From: Paracoccaceae bacterium
GTDB lineage: Bacteria; Pseudomonadota; Alphaproteobacteria; Rhodobacterales; Rhodobacteraceae
Direction: 5' to 3'
DNA: 64,000 bases
Assembly: GCA_027492585.1 (NCBI GenBank)
Contig: JAPUEK010000015.1
Coordinates: forward strand, 47,995 to 111,994
Shown here: positions 47,131 to 55,926 of the stretch, piece by piece
Layout: the number at the start of each line of letters is the position of its first letter
Numbering within the stretch: the first letter of the stretch is position 1
Notes under the pieces: generated by a model
What the model was told of the DNA's origin: nothing
Databases searched by the model: none
The model's input: only the letters and a program-made list of their open reading frames with translations
Made by a program: the position numbers and the translations under genes

Positions 47131-47511
47131 ATGTTTGAAAAGCTGGAACTGACCCGGATGGCACAGGCGATGGCCGCCAATGCCAGTGCGCGTCTGGGGG
47201 CAATCGCCCGCAATGTGGCCAATGCCGACACCCCCGGTTTCAAGGCGATGGAGATACCTTCCTTTGCCGAAATCTATGGGGAGGGGGCGGCGCTGCCGAT
47301 GAAGGCGACGCTTCCCGGTCATCAGGGCCTTGCGGGGGCCGAGCCGGTCGCGCGGAAGGTGCCGGGGGCCGGCTCGCCCTCCGGCAATACCGTTTCGCTG
47401 GAGGAGGAGATGGTGAAGGCCGCCTCCGTCCGGCAGGATCACGAGATGGCGCTGGCGATCTATCGCAGCACCTCGGACATCCTGCGCGCAAGCCTTGGCC
47501 GGGCGCGATAG
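47131..47511 (+). CDS. flgB: Flagellar basal-body rod protein FlgB
   Basis: 126 residues. MFEKLELTRMAQAMAANASAR-type start and IARNVANADTPGFKAMEI carry the rod-protein signature ANxxNADTPG. It is the first of the proximal rod proteins and the first gene of the nine-gene operon to fliL. Confidence 0.96.
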   Translation: MFEKLELTRMAQAMAANASARLGAIARNVANADTPGFKAMEIPSFAEIYGEGAALPMKATLPGHQGLAGAEPVARKVPGAGSPSGNTVSLEEEMVKAASVRQDHEMALAIYRSTSDILRASLGRAR

Positions 47512-47520
47512 GAGGCGGGG

Positions 47521-47901
47521 ATGAGCGACCTTCTCCAATCCCTCGGCTTTGCCGCCTCCGGTATGGAGGCGCAGTCGATGCGGCTCCGGCATGTCTCTGA
47601 AAACATTGCCAATGCCGATACGCCGGGCTACCGGCGCAAACTTGTCTCCTTCCGGGAGGAGATGGGGACGGGGCGGGTGGAACCCGGCCCGGTCCAGCTC
47701 GACCGCAGCACGCTCGACAGCGTGTATGACCCCGGCAATCCGCTGGCCGATGAAACCGGCCATTACGACGGTTCCAATGTCGATCTGGTGATCGAGATTG
47801 CCGACGCGCGCGAAGCGCAGCGCAGCTACGAGGCGAACCTCAAGATCTTCGATCAGGCGCGGCAAATGACGCAGAGCCTGTTCGATCTCATCCGACGCTA
47901 G
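47521..47901 (+). CDS. flgC: Flagellar basal-body rod protein FlgC
   Basis: 126 residues. LGFAASGMEAQSMRLRHVSENIANADTPG at the N-terminus and EAQRSYEANLKIFDQARQM at the C-terminus are FlgC signatures. It forms the proximal rod with FlgB and FlgF. A GAGG ribosome site precedes it. Confidence 0.97.
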   Translation: MSDLLQSLGFAASGMEAQSMRLRHVSENIANADTPGYRRKLVSFREEMGTGRVEPGPVQLDRSTLDSVYDPGNPLADETGHYDGSNVDLVIEIADAREAQRSYEANLKIFDQARQMTQSLFDLIRR

Positions 47902-47917
47902 AAACAGGAGATCCAGA

Positions 47918-48208
47918 ATGGATGTCAGAACCTCGCTTGCCACCCAGAGTTACGCGCAGGCGCGTCAGGCGGCGGCACCGCAGGCCGGGCTGGGCGGTGC
48001 CGCAAACCCCGTCGCGGAACTGGTCGGCAGCTTTGCCGAAACCCTCGCCGCCGGGGAGGCGACCGCCAAGGCCGCAATGACCGGCGGCGCCGATCCCCAT
48101 GCGCTGGTGGAGGCGCTCGCCTCCTCCCAGCTCGCGGTGGAGACGGTGGCCACCGTCCGCGACAAGGTGGTCGAGGCCTATCAGGAAATCCTGAGGATGC
48201 CGGTATGA
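47918..48208 (+). CDS. fliE: Flagellar hook-basal body protein FliE
   Basis: 96 residues. The C-terminal ALVEALASSQLAVETVATVRDKVVEAYQEILRMPV is the FliE core that joins the MS ring to the rod. It overlaps fliQ by four bases. Confidence 0.94.
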   Translation: MDVRTSLATQSYAQARQAAAPQAGLGGAANPVAELVGSFAETLAAGEATAKAAMTGGADPHALVEALASSQLAVETVATVRDKVVEAYQEILRMPV

Positions 48209-48471
48209 GCGAGGCGGCGCTCTTCGATGTGTTGCGTCAGGGGCTCTGGGCGGCGGTGCTGATCTCCGCCCCGATGCTCGCCGTGGCGCTGGTGGTGGGG
48301 CTGGCGATCGGCCTCTTCCAGGCGCTGACCTCGGTGCAGGAAATGACGCTGACCTTCGTGCCGAAGGTGGGCGCCATGCTCGCGGTCTTCTGGGTGTCGA
48401 TGAGCTTCATGACAGCCACCCTCGTCGCCTTTTTCACCGACAGCATCATCCCCCTGATCGCGCGAGGCTAG
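48205..48471 (+). CDS. fliQ: Flagellar export gate protein FliQ
   Basis: 88 residues, two transmembrane helices. VVGLAIGLFQALTSVQEMTLTFVPK is the conserved gate segment. FliQ works with FliP and FliR; fliR is at 53072 and fliP starts at 63700. Confidence 0.96.
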   Translation: MSEAALFDVLRQGLWAAVLISAPMLAVALVVGLAIGLFQALTSVQEMTLTFVPKVGAMLAVFWVSMSFMTATLVAFFTDSIIPLIARG

Positions 48472-48472
48472 G

Positions 48473-49183
48473 ATGGATGCTGCGGGCTATGTGACGCTCT
48501 CCCGACAGTCGGGGCTGATGCGCGAGATGCAGGTGGTTGCGAACAACATCGCCAACCTGTCGACGACCGGATTCCGCCGCGAGGGCGTGATCTTTTCCGA
48601 ACACGTCGCGCGGCTGCCGGAGGGGCCGTCGCTGTCGATGGCGAATGGAAATGCCCGCGTGGTCGATCTTTCCCAGGCCGGGCTGACCCAGACCGGCGGC
48701 AGTTTCGATTTCGCCATTCAGGGCGAAGGCTTCTTCCTGATCGAGACGCCGCAGGGGCAGGAGCTGACCCGTGCCGGCAGCTTCACGCCCTCGGCGGAGG
48801 GGGAGCTGGTCAATCCGGATGGCCACCGCCTGCTCGATGCCGGGGGGGCGCCGGTTTTCGTGCCGCCCGGTGCAGGGCCGGTGGGGCTGGCGCCGGACGG
48901 CACCTTGTCGGCGGGCGGGGCGCCCTTGGCACGGATCGGGCTCTGGCAGCCGGTCGATCCGCTGAGCCTGCGCCATCAATCCGGCACCAGTTTTACCGCC
49001 GGGGAGGTCGCACCTGCCGAGGGTGCCACGGTGCTGCAGGGCTTTCTTGAGGAGAGCAACGTCGATCCGGTGTCCGAGATCGCGCGGATGGTGACGGTGC
49101 AGCGCGCCTATGAGCTCGGCCAGAGTTTTCTCGACAAGGAAGATGAACGGGTCAGGGGCGTCATCCAGACGCTGGGGAGGTAG
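48473..49183 (+). CDS. flgF: Flagellar basal-body rod protein FlgF
   Basis: 236 residues. MREMQVVANNIANLSTTGFRR starts the rod-protein domain, and FAIQGEGFFLIETPQG and the C-terminal VTVQRAYELGQSFLDKEDERV match FlgF/FlgG. Slightly shorter than FlgG at 261. Confidence 0.95.
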   Translation: MDAAGYVTLSRQSGLMREMQVVANNIANLSTTGFRREGVIFSEHVARLPEGPSLSMANGNARVVDLSQAGLTQTGGSFDFAIQGEGFFLIETPQGQELTRAGSFTPSAEGELVNPDGHRLLDAGGAPVFVPPGAGPVGLAPDGTLSAGGAPLARIGLWQPVDPLSLRHQSGTSFTAGEVAPAEGATVLQGFLEESNVDPVSEIARMVTVQRAYELGQSFLDKEDERVRGVIQTLGR

Positions 49184-49185
49184 AG

Positions 49186-49971
49186 ATGCGGGCCTTGCAG
49201 ATCGCGGCAAGCGGAATGAGCGCGCAGCAGATGCGTGTCGATGTGGTGTCGAATAATCTCGCCAACATGTCCACGACCGGCTACAACGCCCGGCGGGCGG
49301 ATTTTGCAGATCTTCAATATCAACAGCTTGCGCGGCCCGGCACGGTTTCGGCCCAGGATGGCACCATGCTGCCGACCGGCGTGCAGGTCGGGCTCGGGGT
49401 CAGGGCCTCGGCAGTCTCGGTGGTACTGGCGCAGGGGACACTCTCGCAGACAGGCGGCGATCTCGATGTGGCGATCGAAGGGCGCGGCTATCTGGAAGTG
49501 ACGCTGCCCTCCGGTACCTCCGCCTATACCCGCGACGGCGCGCTGAAGCGCACGGCGGAGGGGCTGATCGTCACGGCGGATGGTTATGCCGTGGCGCCGG
49601 GCCTCACCATCCCCTCGGATACGCGCTCGATTTCGGTCAATGCCGATGGCGAGGTTTACGCCTATTTCGCCGATCAGGTGGAGCCGCAACTGCTCGGCCA
49701 GATGAATCTCGTGGGCTTCACCAATGAAAAGGGGCTGGAGGCGATGGGCTCCAACCTCTTTCTGGAAAGCCCGGCCTCCGGGCCGCCGGCGGTCGGCACG
49801 CCGGGGCTGGATGGTCTGGGGCTGCTGCGACAGGGCTATCTGGAGGAAAGCTCGGTTGATCCGGTGCGCGAGGTGACGGAGCTGATCAAGGCGCAGCGCG
49901 GTTATGAACTGAATGCCAAGGTGATCACCGCCGCCGACCAGATGCTCTCGGCCACGACGCAGGTGCGCTGA
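49186..49971 (+). CDS. flgG: Flagellar distal rod protein FlgG
   Basis: 261 residues. MRALQIAASGMSAQQMRVDVVSNNLANMSTTG and the C-terminal LIKAQRGYELNAKVITAADQML are FlgG landmarks. It builds the distal rod. The stop overlaps the flgA start by one base. Confidence 0.98.
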   Translation: MRALQIAASGMSAQQMRVDVVSNNLANMSTTGYNARRADFADLQYQQLARPGTVSAQDGTMLPTGVQVGLGVRASAVSVVLAQGTLSQTGGDLDVAIEGRGYLEVTLPSGTSAYTRDGALKRTAEGLIVTADGYAVAPGLTIPSDTRSISVNADGEVYAYFADQVEPQLLGQMNLVGFTNEKGLEAMGSNLFLESPASGPPAVGTPGLDGLGLLRQGYLEESSVDPVREVTELIKAQRGYELNAKVITAADQMLSATTQVR

Positions 49972-50390
49972 TGCGGCTGGTGCTGATCTTCAGCCTTTGG
50001 GCCGGGGCTGCCTCGGCGGAAAGTCTCGTGGCTACCCGGATTCTGCGGGCGCACGCCCTCGTCACGGAGGAGGATGTGGCGCTGGTTCCCGCCGAAATCC
50101 CCGGCGCGCTGAGCGATCCCGCCGCCGCCATAGGGCAGGAGTTGCGGGTGGCGATCTATCCGGGGCGGCCGCTCCGGTCAGGGGATCTCGGCCCGCCCAC
50201 CCTGGTGGAGCGCAATCAGATCGTGCCGCTCGCCTATCGCTCCGGCGTGCTGGCGATCCTGACCGAGGGCCGTGCTCTCGGCCGCGCCAGTGCCGGTGAA
50301 ATGGTTGAAGTGATGAACCTCGGCTCGCGCAGCAAGGTGACCGGGCGCGTTGGCGCCGATGGCACCGTCTATGTCAGCCCCGGAAACTGA
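49971..50390 (+). CDS. flgA: Flagellar P-ring assembly chaperone FlgA
   Basis: 139 residues, short for the family. A signal peptide (RLVLIFSLWAGAASA) leads to a SAF-like domain: RATRILRAHALVTEEDV, then PGRPLRSGDLGPPTLVERNQIV and a C-terminal VMNLGSRSKVTGRV. It assists FlgI assembly in the periplasm. flgI itself is not seen in the window. Confidence 0.92.
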   Translation: MRLVLIFSLWAGAASAESLVATRILRAHALVTEEDVALVPAEIPGALSDPAAAIGQELRVAIYPGRPLRSGDLGPPTLVERNQIVPLAYRSGVLAILTEGRALGRASAGEMVEVMNLGSRSKVTGRVGADGTVYVSPGN

Positions 50391-50400
50391 AGGAAACCCG

Positions 50401-51123
50401 ATGCTCCGCCCGACCTTCCTTTCCCTCTGCTGCCTCGCCGCCTGCGCCCGCATGGGTGAGGTGGGTCGCGCCCCGGAGTTTTCCCCGCTGGAGGGCAGCT
50501 ATCAGCACCATGCCATGTACTCCAACCCCTTGCCGCAGGATGCCGACCCCGATGCACCCAGCGATGCCTCCTCGCTCTGGACGGCGGGGCGATCCTCTCT
50601 CTTCGGGGACAGGCGGGCGGCGCGGCGGGGCGATATCCTGACCGTGGTGATCGAGATCGACGAGAAGGCGGAGATTTCCAACTCCACCGGGCGCAGCCGC
50701 AGCGGGGCGGAGACGATGGGGATGCCCTCCCTGTTCGGCATCCCGCAGCGCGCCGATGCCGAGATGGCGGATGGGGCGAGCATGGCCGATGCGGTGAAAA
50801 CCAATTCCGCCTCGACCTACAAAGGCGCAGGCTCCGTGGCGCGGAAGGAAAAGCTGACGCTGCGGGTTGCGGCAACGGTGGTGGAGGAACTGCCGAATGG
50901 CGTCCTGCGGATCGAGGGCCAGCAGGAGGTGCGGGTGAACTTCGAGCTGCGCGAACTGATCGTGACCGGCTATGTCCGCCCGATCGACATCTCCCGCCAG
51001 AATGAGATCACCTATGACAAGATCGCGGGCGCGCGGATTTCCTACGGGGGGCGCGGCCAGATCACCGATGTCCAGCAACCGCGCTATGGCCAGCAAGTGG
51101 CCGATGTGCTCCTGCCGTTCTGA
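50401..51123 (+). CDS. flgH: Flagellar L-ring protein FlgH
   Basis: 240 residues. A lipoprotein signal with lipobox Cys15 (LSLCCLAAC) is followed by SSLFGDRRAARRGDILTVVIEI, KEKLTLRVAATVVEELPNGVLRI and GYVRPIDISRQNEI, the FlgH core. It forms the outer-membrane L ring. Confidence 0.97.
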   Translation: MLRPTFLSLCCLAACARMGEVGRAPEFSPLEGSYQHHAMYSNPLPQDADPDAPSDASSLWTAGRSSLFGDRRAARRGDILTVVIEIDEKAEISNSTGRSRSGAETMGMPSLFGIPQRADAEMADGASMADAVKTNSASTYKGAGSVARKEKLTLRVAATVVEELPNGVLRIEGQQEVRVNFELRELIVTGYVRPIDISRQNEITYDKIAGARISYGGRGQITDVQQPRYGQQVADVLLPF

Positions 51124-51129
51124 GGTTCC

Positions 51130-51663
51130 ATGATCCGCAAACTTCTTCCGCTTCTGCTTGCAGCGACCGGCCTTCTCGGGGGAGGGGCGGCCGGTCTTTA
51201 CCTTCGGCCAGCCGAACCCGCGCAGGCCGGTCAGACCAATTCCGAAACCCTCGTCGCCGAAGGCGAGGGGGAGGCCCGGACGGCTGAAGAAAAGTCCGCC
51301 GCACCCGCAGAAGGAAACAAAGCGGAAGCCTCCGGCGAGGGACCTGAATATGTGAAGCTGAACAACCAGTTCATCGTGCCGGTCCTGACGGAGGGCCGCG
51401 TCACCTCGTTGGTGATCCTGACTTTGGGGCTGGAGGTGACCGCCGGCTCCACCGAACATGTCTATGCGAGGGAACCGAAGCTGCGTGACGCCATCCTTCA
51501 GGTCCTTTTCGATCACGCCAATGCCGGGGGGTTCCGGGGGTCCTTCACCGACGGCTCCAACCTGATCCTGTTGCGGAAGGCACTTCTGGAAAAGGCGCAA
51601 TCTGTGCTGGGGCCGGAAGTGACCGATGTGCTGATCAGCGATATCGCCCGGCAGGACAGTTAG
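51130..51663 (+). CDS. FliL-family flagellar protein (first of two)
   Basis: 177 residues: an N-terminal membrane helix, an acidic/alanine linker, then a periplasmic domain with YVKLNNQFIVPVLTEGRVTSLVIL and LRKALLEKAQSVLGPEVTDVLISDIARQ. FliL supports stator function and the motor under load. A second, separate FliL homologue lies at 60658. The gene closes the flgB operon and is convergent with the small coiled-coil gene. Confidence 0.85.
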   Translation: MIRKLLPLLLAATGLLGGGAAGLYLRPAEPAQAGQTNSETLVAEGEGEARTAEEKSAAPAEGNKAEASGEGPEYVKLNNQFIVPVLTEGRVTSLVILTLGLEVTAGSTEHVYAREPKLRDAILQVLFDHANAGGFRGSFTDGSNLILLRKALLEKAQSVLGPEVTDVLISDIARQDS

Positions 51664-51666
51664 GCA

Positions 51667-52002
51667 TCAGCGTTTCGGCACCAGGAGGCGACGAAGGGCT
51701 TCTGTCCTGCCAAAGGCTTCGCGGGCGCCCTCGCGGGCCTCATGCCATTCGGCGGTCTGGCGCGCCAGTTGCAGATTGATCTCGCTGCGCCGCCGCTCGG
51801 CCCAGCGTTGATAGGCGAGGCCGGCGACCGCAGCAGCCGTTGCGATCAGACCCTCTTCCGAAGCGGCAGGCTGATCGAGGCCACGCAGCAGGGCCTCACT
51901 TTCCGACTTCGCCCGTGCAGCGGTTTCCAGCCGGGACAGCCGCATCTCGAAGATGAGATCGGCGAGTTCGCCCAACTGCTTCAGCTTCGCGGCATCTGTC
52001 AC
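51667..52002 (-). CDS. Small coiled-coil protein next to flhB
   Basis: 111 residues, charged and almost wholly helical (KLKQLGELADLIFEMRLSRLETAARA). No membrane segment or known motif. It is the last gene of the flhA-fliR-flhB operon and overlaps the flhB stop by four bases. FliJ, the coiled-coil export-stalk protein, is missing after fliI, so this could be its equivalent; that is inference. Confidence 0.75.
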   Translation of the reverse strand: MTDAAKLKQLGELADLIFEMRLSRLETAARAKSESEALLRGLDQPAASEEGLIATAAAVAGLAYQRWAERRRSEINLQLARQTAEWHEAREGAREAFGRTEALRRLLVPKR

Positions 52003-53075
52003 TTGCGTCTTCCTTTCTTGCGGAGCGCTTCGGCAAAACGGATGGCGGCGGCGACGGGGCGGTAATGCTCCGGCAGGATCTGCGCGCCGATCTCGACCGA
52101 AGCGTAGAGTGCGCGCGTCGTCGGCGGGTCGCTGTGGATCGGTACTCCGGCAGTGGCGGCCCGTTGCCGGATCCGGGCGGCGATCTCATCAACGCCCTTG
52201 GCGACACAGACGGGCGCATGGCGGTCCGTCCGTTTCCAGCGCAGCGCCACCGCATAGTGGGTCGGGTTGACCAGAACCACATCGGCCGTGCCGACATCCT
52301 GCAGCATCTGGTTCGTAGCAATCTCCTGCCCGCGCTGGCGGCGGTGCATCTTCACATGGGGATCGCCCTCGGCATCTTTCATCTCCTCCATCACTTCCTT
52401 GCGGGACATCCGGTTGCGGCGGATGTGCTGCTGGCGTTGCCAGAGGTAGTCCGCGGCGCCGGTAATCAGGGTCAGCAGCGTGATGAGGAACAGAAACTCC
52501 ACCAGAAAGCGCAGCATTAGCCCGGCGATCTGTGCCGGAGACAGGTGCAGCCCGAGAAGGAGATCGGGCGCGCGATGGATCAGGTAAAGCGCGAGGATCA
52601 GCCCGACGGCCAGAAGCTTCACGAGGCTTTTGACGAATTCGAACAGCCCTTCGCGCCCGAACTTCTGCTTTGCTGTGGCGAAGGGAGAAATGCGCGACAG
52701 CTTCGGTTCCAGTTTCTGTGGGGCAAAGACGATCGCCCTTTGCCCGAGAAGCGCCAGGATCACCGCGACCATGGGCAGGAGGAACAGCGGGAGGAGGGCG
52801 ACCCCGAGCGCCATAACCATTCCGCCGAGTGGGGCATGGGCGCCATCGAGCATCAGTTCCGCAAGCCGATCCGGCTGGTCGATCAGCACCATGGCAACGC
52901 CTCCGGCGCGGTGCAGCAGCTCCTGTCCGGCGATCAGGCTGGTCAGGGCAAGCCCGGCATAGGCCGCCGCTGCCATCAGATCCATCGAACGCGGTACCTC
53001 TCCCCTCTTGCGGGCCTCCTCCAGCCGCCGTGCGGAAGGATCGTGCTGTTTGTCGTCGTCGCTGTCCTCGCTCAT
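51999..53075 (-). CDS. flhB: Flagellar export switch protein FlhB
   Basis: 358 residues. Four membrane helices and a cytoplasmic domain with the self-cleavage motif NPTH in VVLVNPTHYAVALRW. It switches export from rod/hook to filament subunits with FliK. The N-terminal DPSARRLEEARKRGEVPRSMDL is typical. It overlaps fliR by four bases. Confidence 0.97.
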   Translation of the reverse strand: MSEDSDDDKQHDPSARRLEEARKRGEVPRSMDLMAAAAYAGLALTSLIAGQELLHRAGGVAMVLIDQPDRLAELMLDGAHAPLGGMVMALGVALLPLFLLPMVAVILALLGQRAIVFAPQKLEPKLSRISPFATAKQKFGREGLFEFVKSLVKLLAVGLILALYLIHRAPDLLLGLHLSPAQIAGLMLRFLVEFLFLITLLTLITGAADYLWQRQQHIRRNRMSRKEVMEEMKDAEGDPHVKMHRRQRGQEIATNQMLQDVGTADVVLVNPTHYAVALRWKRTDRHAPVCVAKGVDEIAARIRQRAATAGVPIHSDPPTTRALYASVEIGAQILPEHYRPVAAAIRFAEALRKKGRRK

Positions 53076-53860
53076 GGCAGGGCGGTCGCGTTCGGTGGGG
53101 TGAAAGGCTGAGCGAGAAAGGCTTCGAAATGACCCAACCAGACCTTAAGGACGAGCGGGGCGACGAGCGCCAGCAGGAGCAATCCGCCGAGCGCTAGTGC
53201 CGGCGCCCCGATGAAGGAGACCATCAGCGCCGGCATCGCCCGGTTGATCGCCCCAAGCGCCACATTGTAAAGCAGCGAGGCGATGGTGAAGGGCGCGGCA
53301 AGGGTGAAGGCAAGGCTGAAAGCCTCCGCCACCCGCCAGAGCCCCCATTCGGCGAAGGCCCCCGAACCGGGCAGATCGCCCGGCGGCAACAGATCATAAG
53401 ACAGGATGAGCAGGCTCGCGAGCTTCACATGCAGCCCCGCCTGTACCGAAACCGCCAGCCCCGCCATGACGAAGAGATGGCCGATGGCCGGTAGGGGTTC
53501 CGGCCCGATGCCACCCAGTAGCTGCGACAGCGAGGTCGCCTGCGCGATCATCATCGCAGCGGTCTGAAGGGCAAGGATGAAAAGCCGCAGCACGGCGCCG
53601 ATCGTGAGGCCGACAGCGGCCTCGGTGATCAGGGGCAGGGCGAACCCCGCCTCCGGAAGCCGGTCCCAGACCGAAGGGGCGACTATGGCGGTGAAGGCCA
53701 GCGCCAGCACCAGCCGCAGCCTTTGCGGGATCGCCTGCTCGCCGAAGGCCGGAAGCAGGGCCATCGCGGCGCCGACCCGCAGGAAGACGAGTGCCGCCGC
53801 CCAAACCCCTGTTTCCCCGAACCCGCTCATCCGGGTCAATCCGGCCAGAAGCTCATTCAC
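53072..53860 (-). CDS. fliR: Flagellar export gate protein FliR
   Basis: 262 residues, six hydrophobic segments. Contains ALLPAFGEQAIPQRLRLVLALAF and GPEPLPAIGHLFVMAGLAV, matching FliR. Stop and start overlap flhB and flhA by four bases, so all three are translationally coupled. Confidence 0.96.
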   Translation of the reverse strand: MNELLAGLTRMSGFGETGVWAAALVFLRVGAAMALLPAFGEQAIPQRLRLVLALAFTAIVAPSVWDRLPEAGFALPLITEAAVGLTIGAVLRLFILALQTAAMMIAQATSLSQLLGGIGPEPLPAIGHLFVMAGLAVSVQAGLHVKLASLLILSYDLLPPGDLPGSGAFAEWGLWRVAEAFSLAFTLAAPFTIASLLYNVALGAINRAMPALMVSFIGAPALALGGLLLLALVAPLVLKVWLGHFEAFLAQPFTPPNATALP

Positions 53861-55926
53861 GGTGGCACCATGCCGACCATCGCCGGGCGCGCTTCCATGC
53901 CGATTTCCTCATAGGAGAGGACCGGAGCACTCAACCCCTTGGCACCAATCACCGTTTTCAGGAATCTTCGCCGCAGGCCCGAGGTGACGAGCGCCGGAAA
54001 CACCCCGCTTTCCGCCGCCCGGCTGAGCCTTTCTGCCATTGCATTGGCGAGGCGGCTGAACTGGTCCGGCGGCAGCGCGACATCCCTTTGACCCCGCTCC
54101 CCGTCCAACTGGAATTGGGCGAAGGTCTTTTCCCATTCCGGCGCGAGCTGGATGAGCGGGATCGTCCCATCCTCCCGTTTGAGTTCGGCGACGATCTGGA
54201 AGCCGAGCCGCTGGCGGACATGCTCGCAGACGGCTTCGGGGGCGCCCAGGCTGCGCGCCTCCGCCACCGCTTCGAGGATCAGCGGCAGGTTGCGGATCGA
54301 AACCCGCTCCTCCAGCAGGAGCCGCAGGACGGAGAGGAGCAGATCCACCGGCACTTTGTCCGGCACCAGTTCGTCCAGAAGCCGGCGGTTCGCTTCCGCC
54401 CTCGCGGGATCGGAGACGGCGGTGAATTCCTCCAGCAGGCGGCGCAGGCCGCGCAGCGACAGGAGGCGGGCGAGGTTGCCGCGGATCACCTCCAGCAGGT
54501 GGGTCGCCAGGACTTCGGCGGGGGAAACCACGGTCAGACCGACAAGCACCGCCGCCTCCTGATCATCGGGGTCGATCCAGCGGGCAGGCGCGCCATAGAC
54601 CGGCTCGCGCACATCGCGGCCATCCGGGGCCGGAATCCCTTCGGCGAGCAGCGCCAGAACCCGGTCCGGGAGGAGCTGGTCGCGGACCCGCTCCACCCCC
54701 TGCAAGCGGATGCGATAGCTGCCGGGGGGCAGCGCCCCTTCATCGGTCAGCCGGATTTCTGGCAGGATGAGCCCGAAAGCCGAGGCGACATGGGTCCGCA
54801 TATTGGCGATCCGCGCCTCCAGCCCTGTCGCAGGGTCGAGCGCCATGGCGACGAGGTTGGGGGCGAATTCGATGTGGATTTCGTCGAAATCGAGGACGTC
54901 GCCAATCGGTTTGCGCTTTGGCGGCTCGACAGTCGCGGGGTCTGGCGGGGGGGTGAGCAGCTTTTTGCGAGCGTGCCATGTTGCAGCGGCGAGCGCGAGC
55001 GACCCGGCCATGAAAGGCAGAAACGGCATCCCCGGCACCAGCGCGAAAAGCGCCATCAGCACCGCAACCGTGCCAAGCGCGCCTGGATAGCGGCCAAGCT
55101 GGGCAAAAAAGGAGGCATCCGCCGTGCCTTTCGCTCCCCCCCGCGACAGAAGCAAGGCGGCGGCGACAGAGATGATGACTGCGGGAATCTGGCCGACCAG
55201 ACCATCGCCCACCGTCAGGATCGCATAGGTTTCAAAGGCTTGCCCGATCGGCATGTCATGGATCACCACTCCCATGATCAGCCCCATCACGATGTTGAGC
55301 CCGGTGATCAGCAGACCCGCAACCGCATCGCCCTTCACGAATTTGGAGGCGCCGTCGAGCGAGCCGAAGAAGTTCGTCTCCGCCAGTTCCTGCTCGCGCC
55401 GCTGTCGCGCCTCGGCGTGGGTGATGGCGCCTGCCGCCATATCGGCGTCGATGGCAAGCTGGCGGCCCGGCATCCCGTCGAGCGCGAAGCGCGCGCCGAC
55501 CTCGGCCATCCGCCCGGCGCCTTTGGTGATCACGACGAAATTCACGATCAGGAGCACGCAGAAGATCACCACGCCGAGCAGCAGATTGCCGCCCATGATG
55601 AAATTGGCAAAGCCTTCGATCACATGGCCGGCGGCGTCGGTGCCGGTATGACCCTGGCCGATGATGAGCTTCGTGGAGGAGATGTTGAGCGAAAGCCGCA
55701 GCATCAGCGAGGCCAGGAGGATCGTCGGGAAGGCAGAGAAATCCAGTGGCCGCTCGATGAAAAGGGCCACGGTCAGCATCAGGATTGCCAGCGCGAAGGA
55801 GAGGGCAAGGCCGAGATCCAGCACAAATGCAGGGACCGGCAGGACCATCATCACGATGACGGCCATGAGGCCGAGGGCGAGGAGGATGGTTGGCTGGTAA
55901 AGCGTGGAGCGGCTGAACTTCATCAT
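53857..55926 (-). CDS. flhA: Flagellar export gate protein FlhA
   Basis: 689 residues: eight membrane helices in the N-terminal third, the conserved cytoplasmic loop AGRMAEVGARFALDGMPGRQLAIDADM with GAITHAEARQRR, then the large cytoplasmic domain ending in a VLSYEEIG tail. It is the largest gate protein and docks chaperone-substrate complexes. Confidence 0.98.
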   Translation of the reverse strand: MMKFSRSTLYQPTILLALGLMAVIVMMVLPVPAFVLDLGLALSFALAILMLTVALFIERPLDFSAFPTILLASLMLRLSLNISSTKLIIGQGHTGTDAAGHVIEGFANFIMGGNLLLGVVIFCVLLIVNFVVITKGAGRMAEVGARFALDGMPGRQLAIDADMAAGAITHAEARQRREQELAETNFFGSLDGASKFVKGDAVAGLLITGLNIVMGLIMGVVIHDMPIGQAFETYAILTVGDGLVGQIPAVIISVAAALLLSRGGAKGTADASFFAQLGRYPGALGTVAVLMALFALVPGMPFLPFMAGSLALAAATWHARKKLLTPPPDPATVEPPKRKPIGDVLDFDEIHIEFAPNLVAMALDPATGLEARIANMRTHVASAFGLILPEIRLTDEGALPPGSYRIRLQGVERVRDQLLPDRVLALLAEGIPAPDGRDVREPVYGAPARWIDPDDQEAAVLVGLTVVSPAEVLATHLLEVIRGNLARLLSLRGLRRLLEEFTAVSDPARAEANRRLLDELVPDKVPVDLLLSVLRLLLEERVSIRNLPLILEAVAEARSLGAPEAVCEHVRQRLGFQIVAELKREDGTIPLIQLAPEWEKTFAQFQLDGERGQRDVALPPDQFSRLANAMAERLSRAAESGVFPALVTSGLRRRFLKTVIGAKGLSAPVLSYEEIGMEARPAMVGMVPP

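Noticed and set aside
47047..47943. N-terminal extension of fliI by nearly 300 codons
   Set aside because: This part is antisense to flgB and flgC; FliI is normally about 440 residues and the internal start has a ribosome site.
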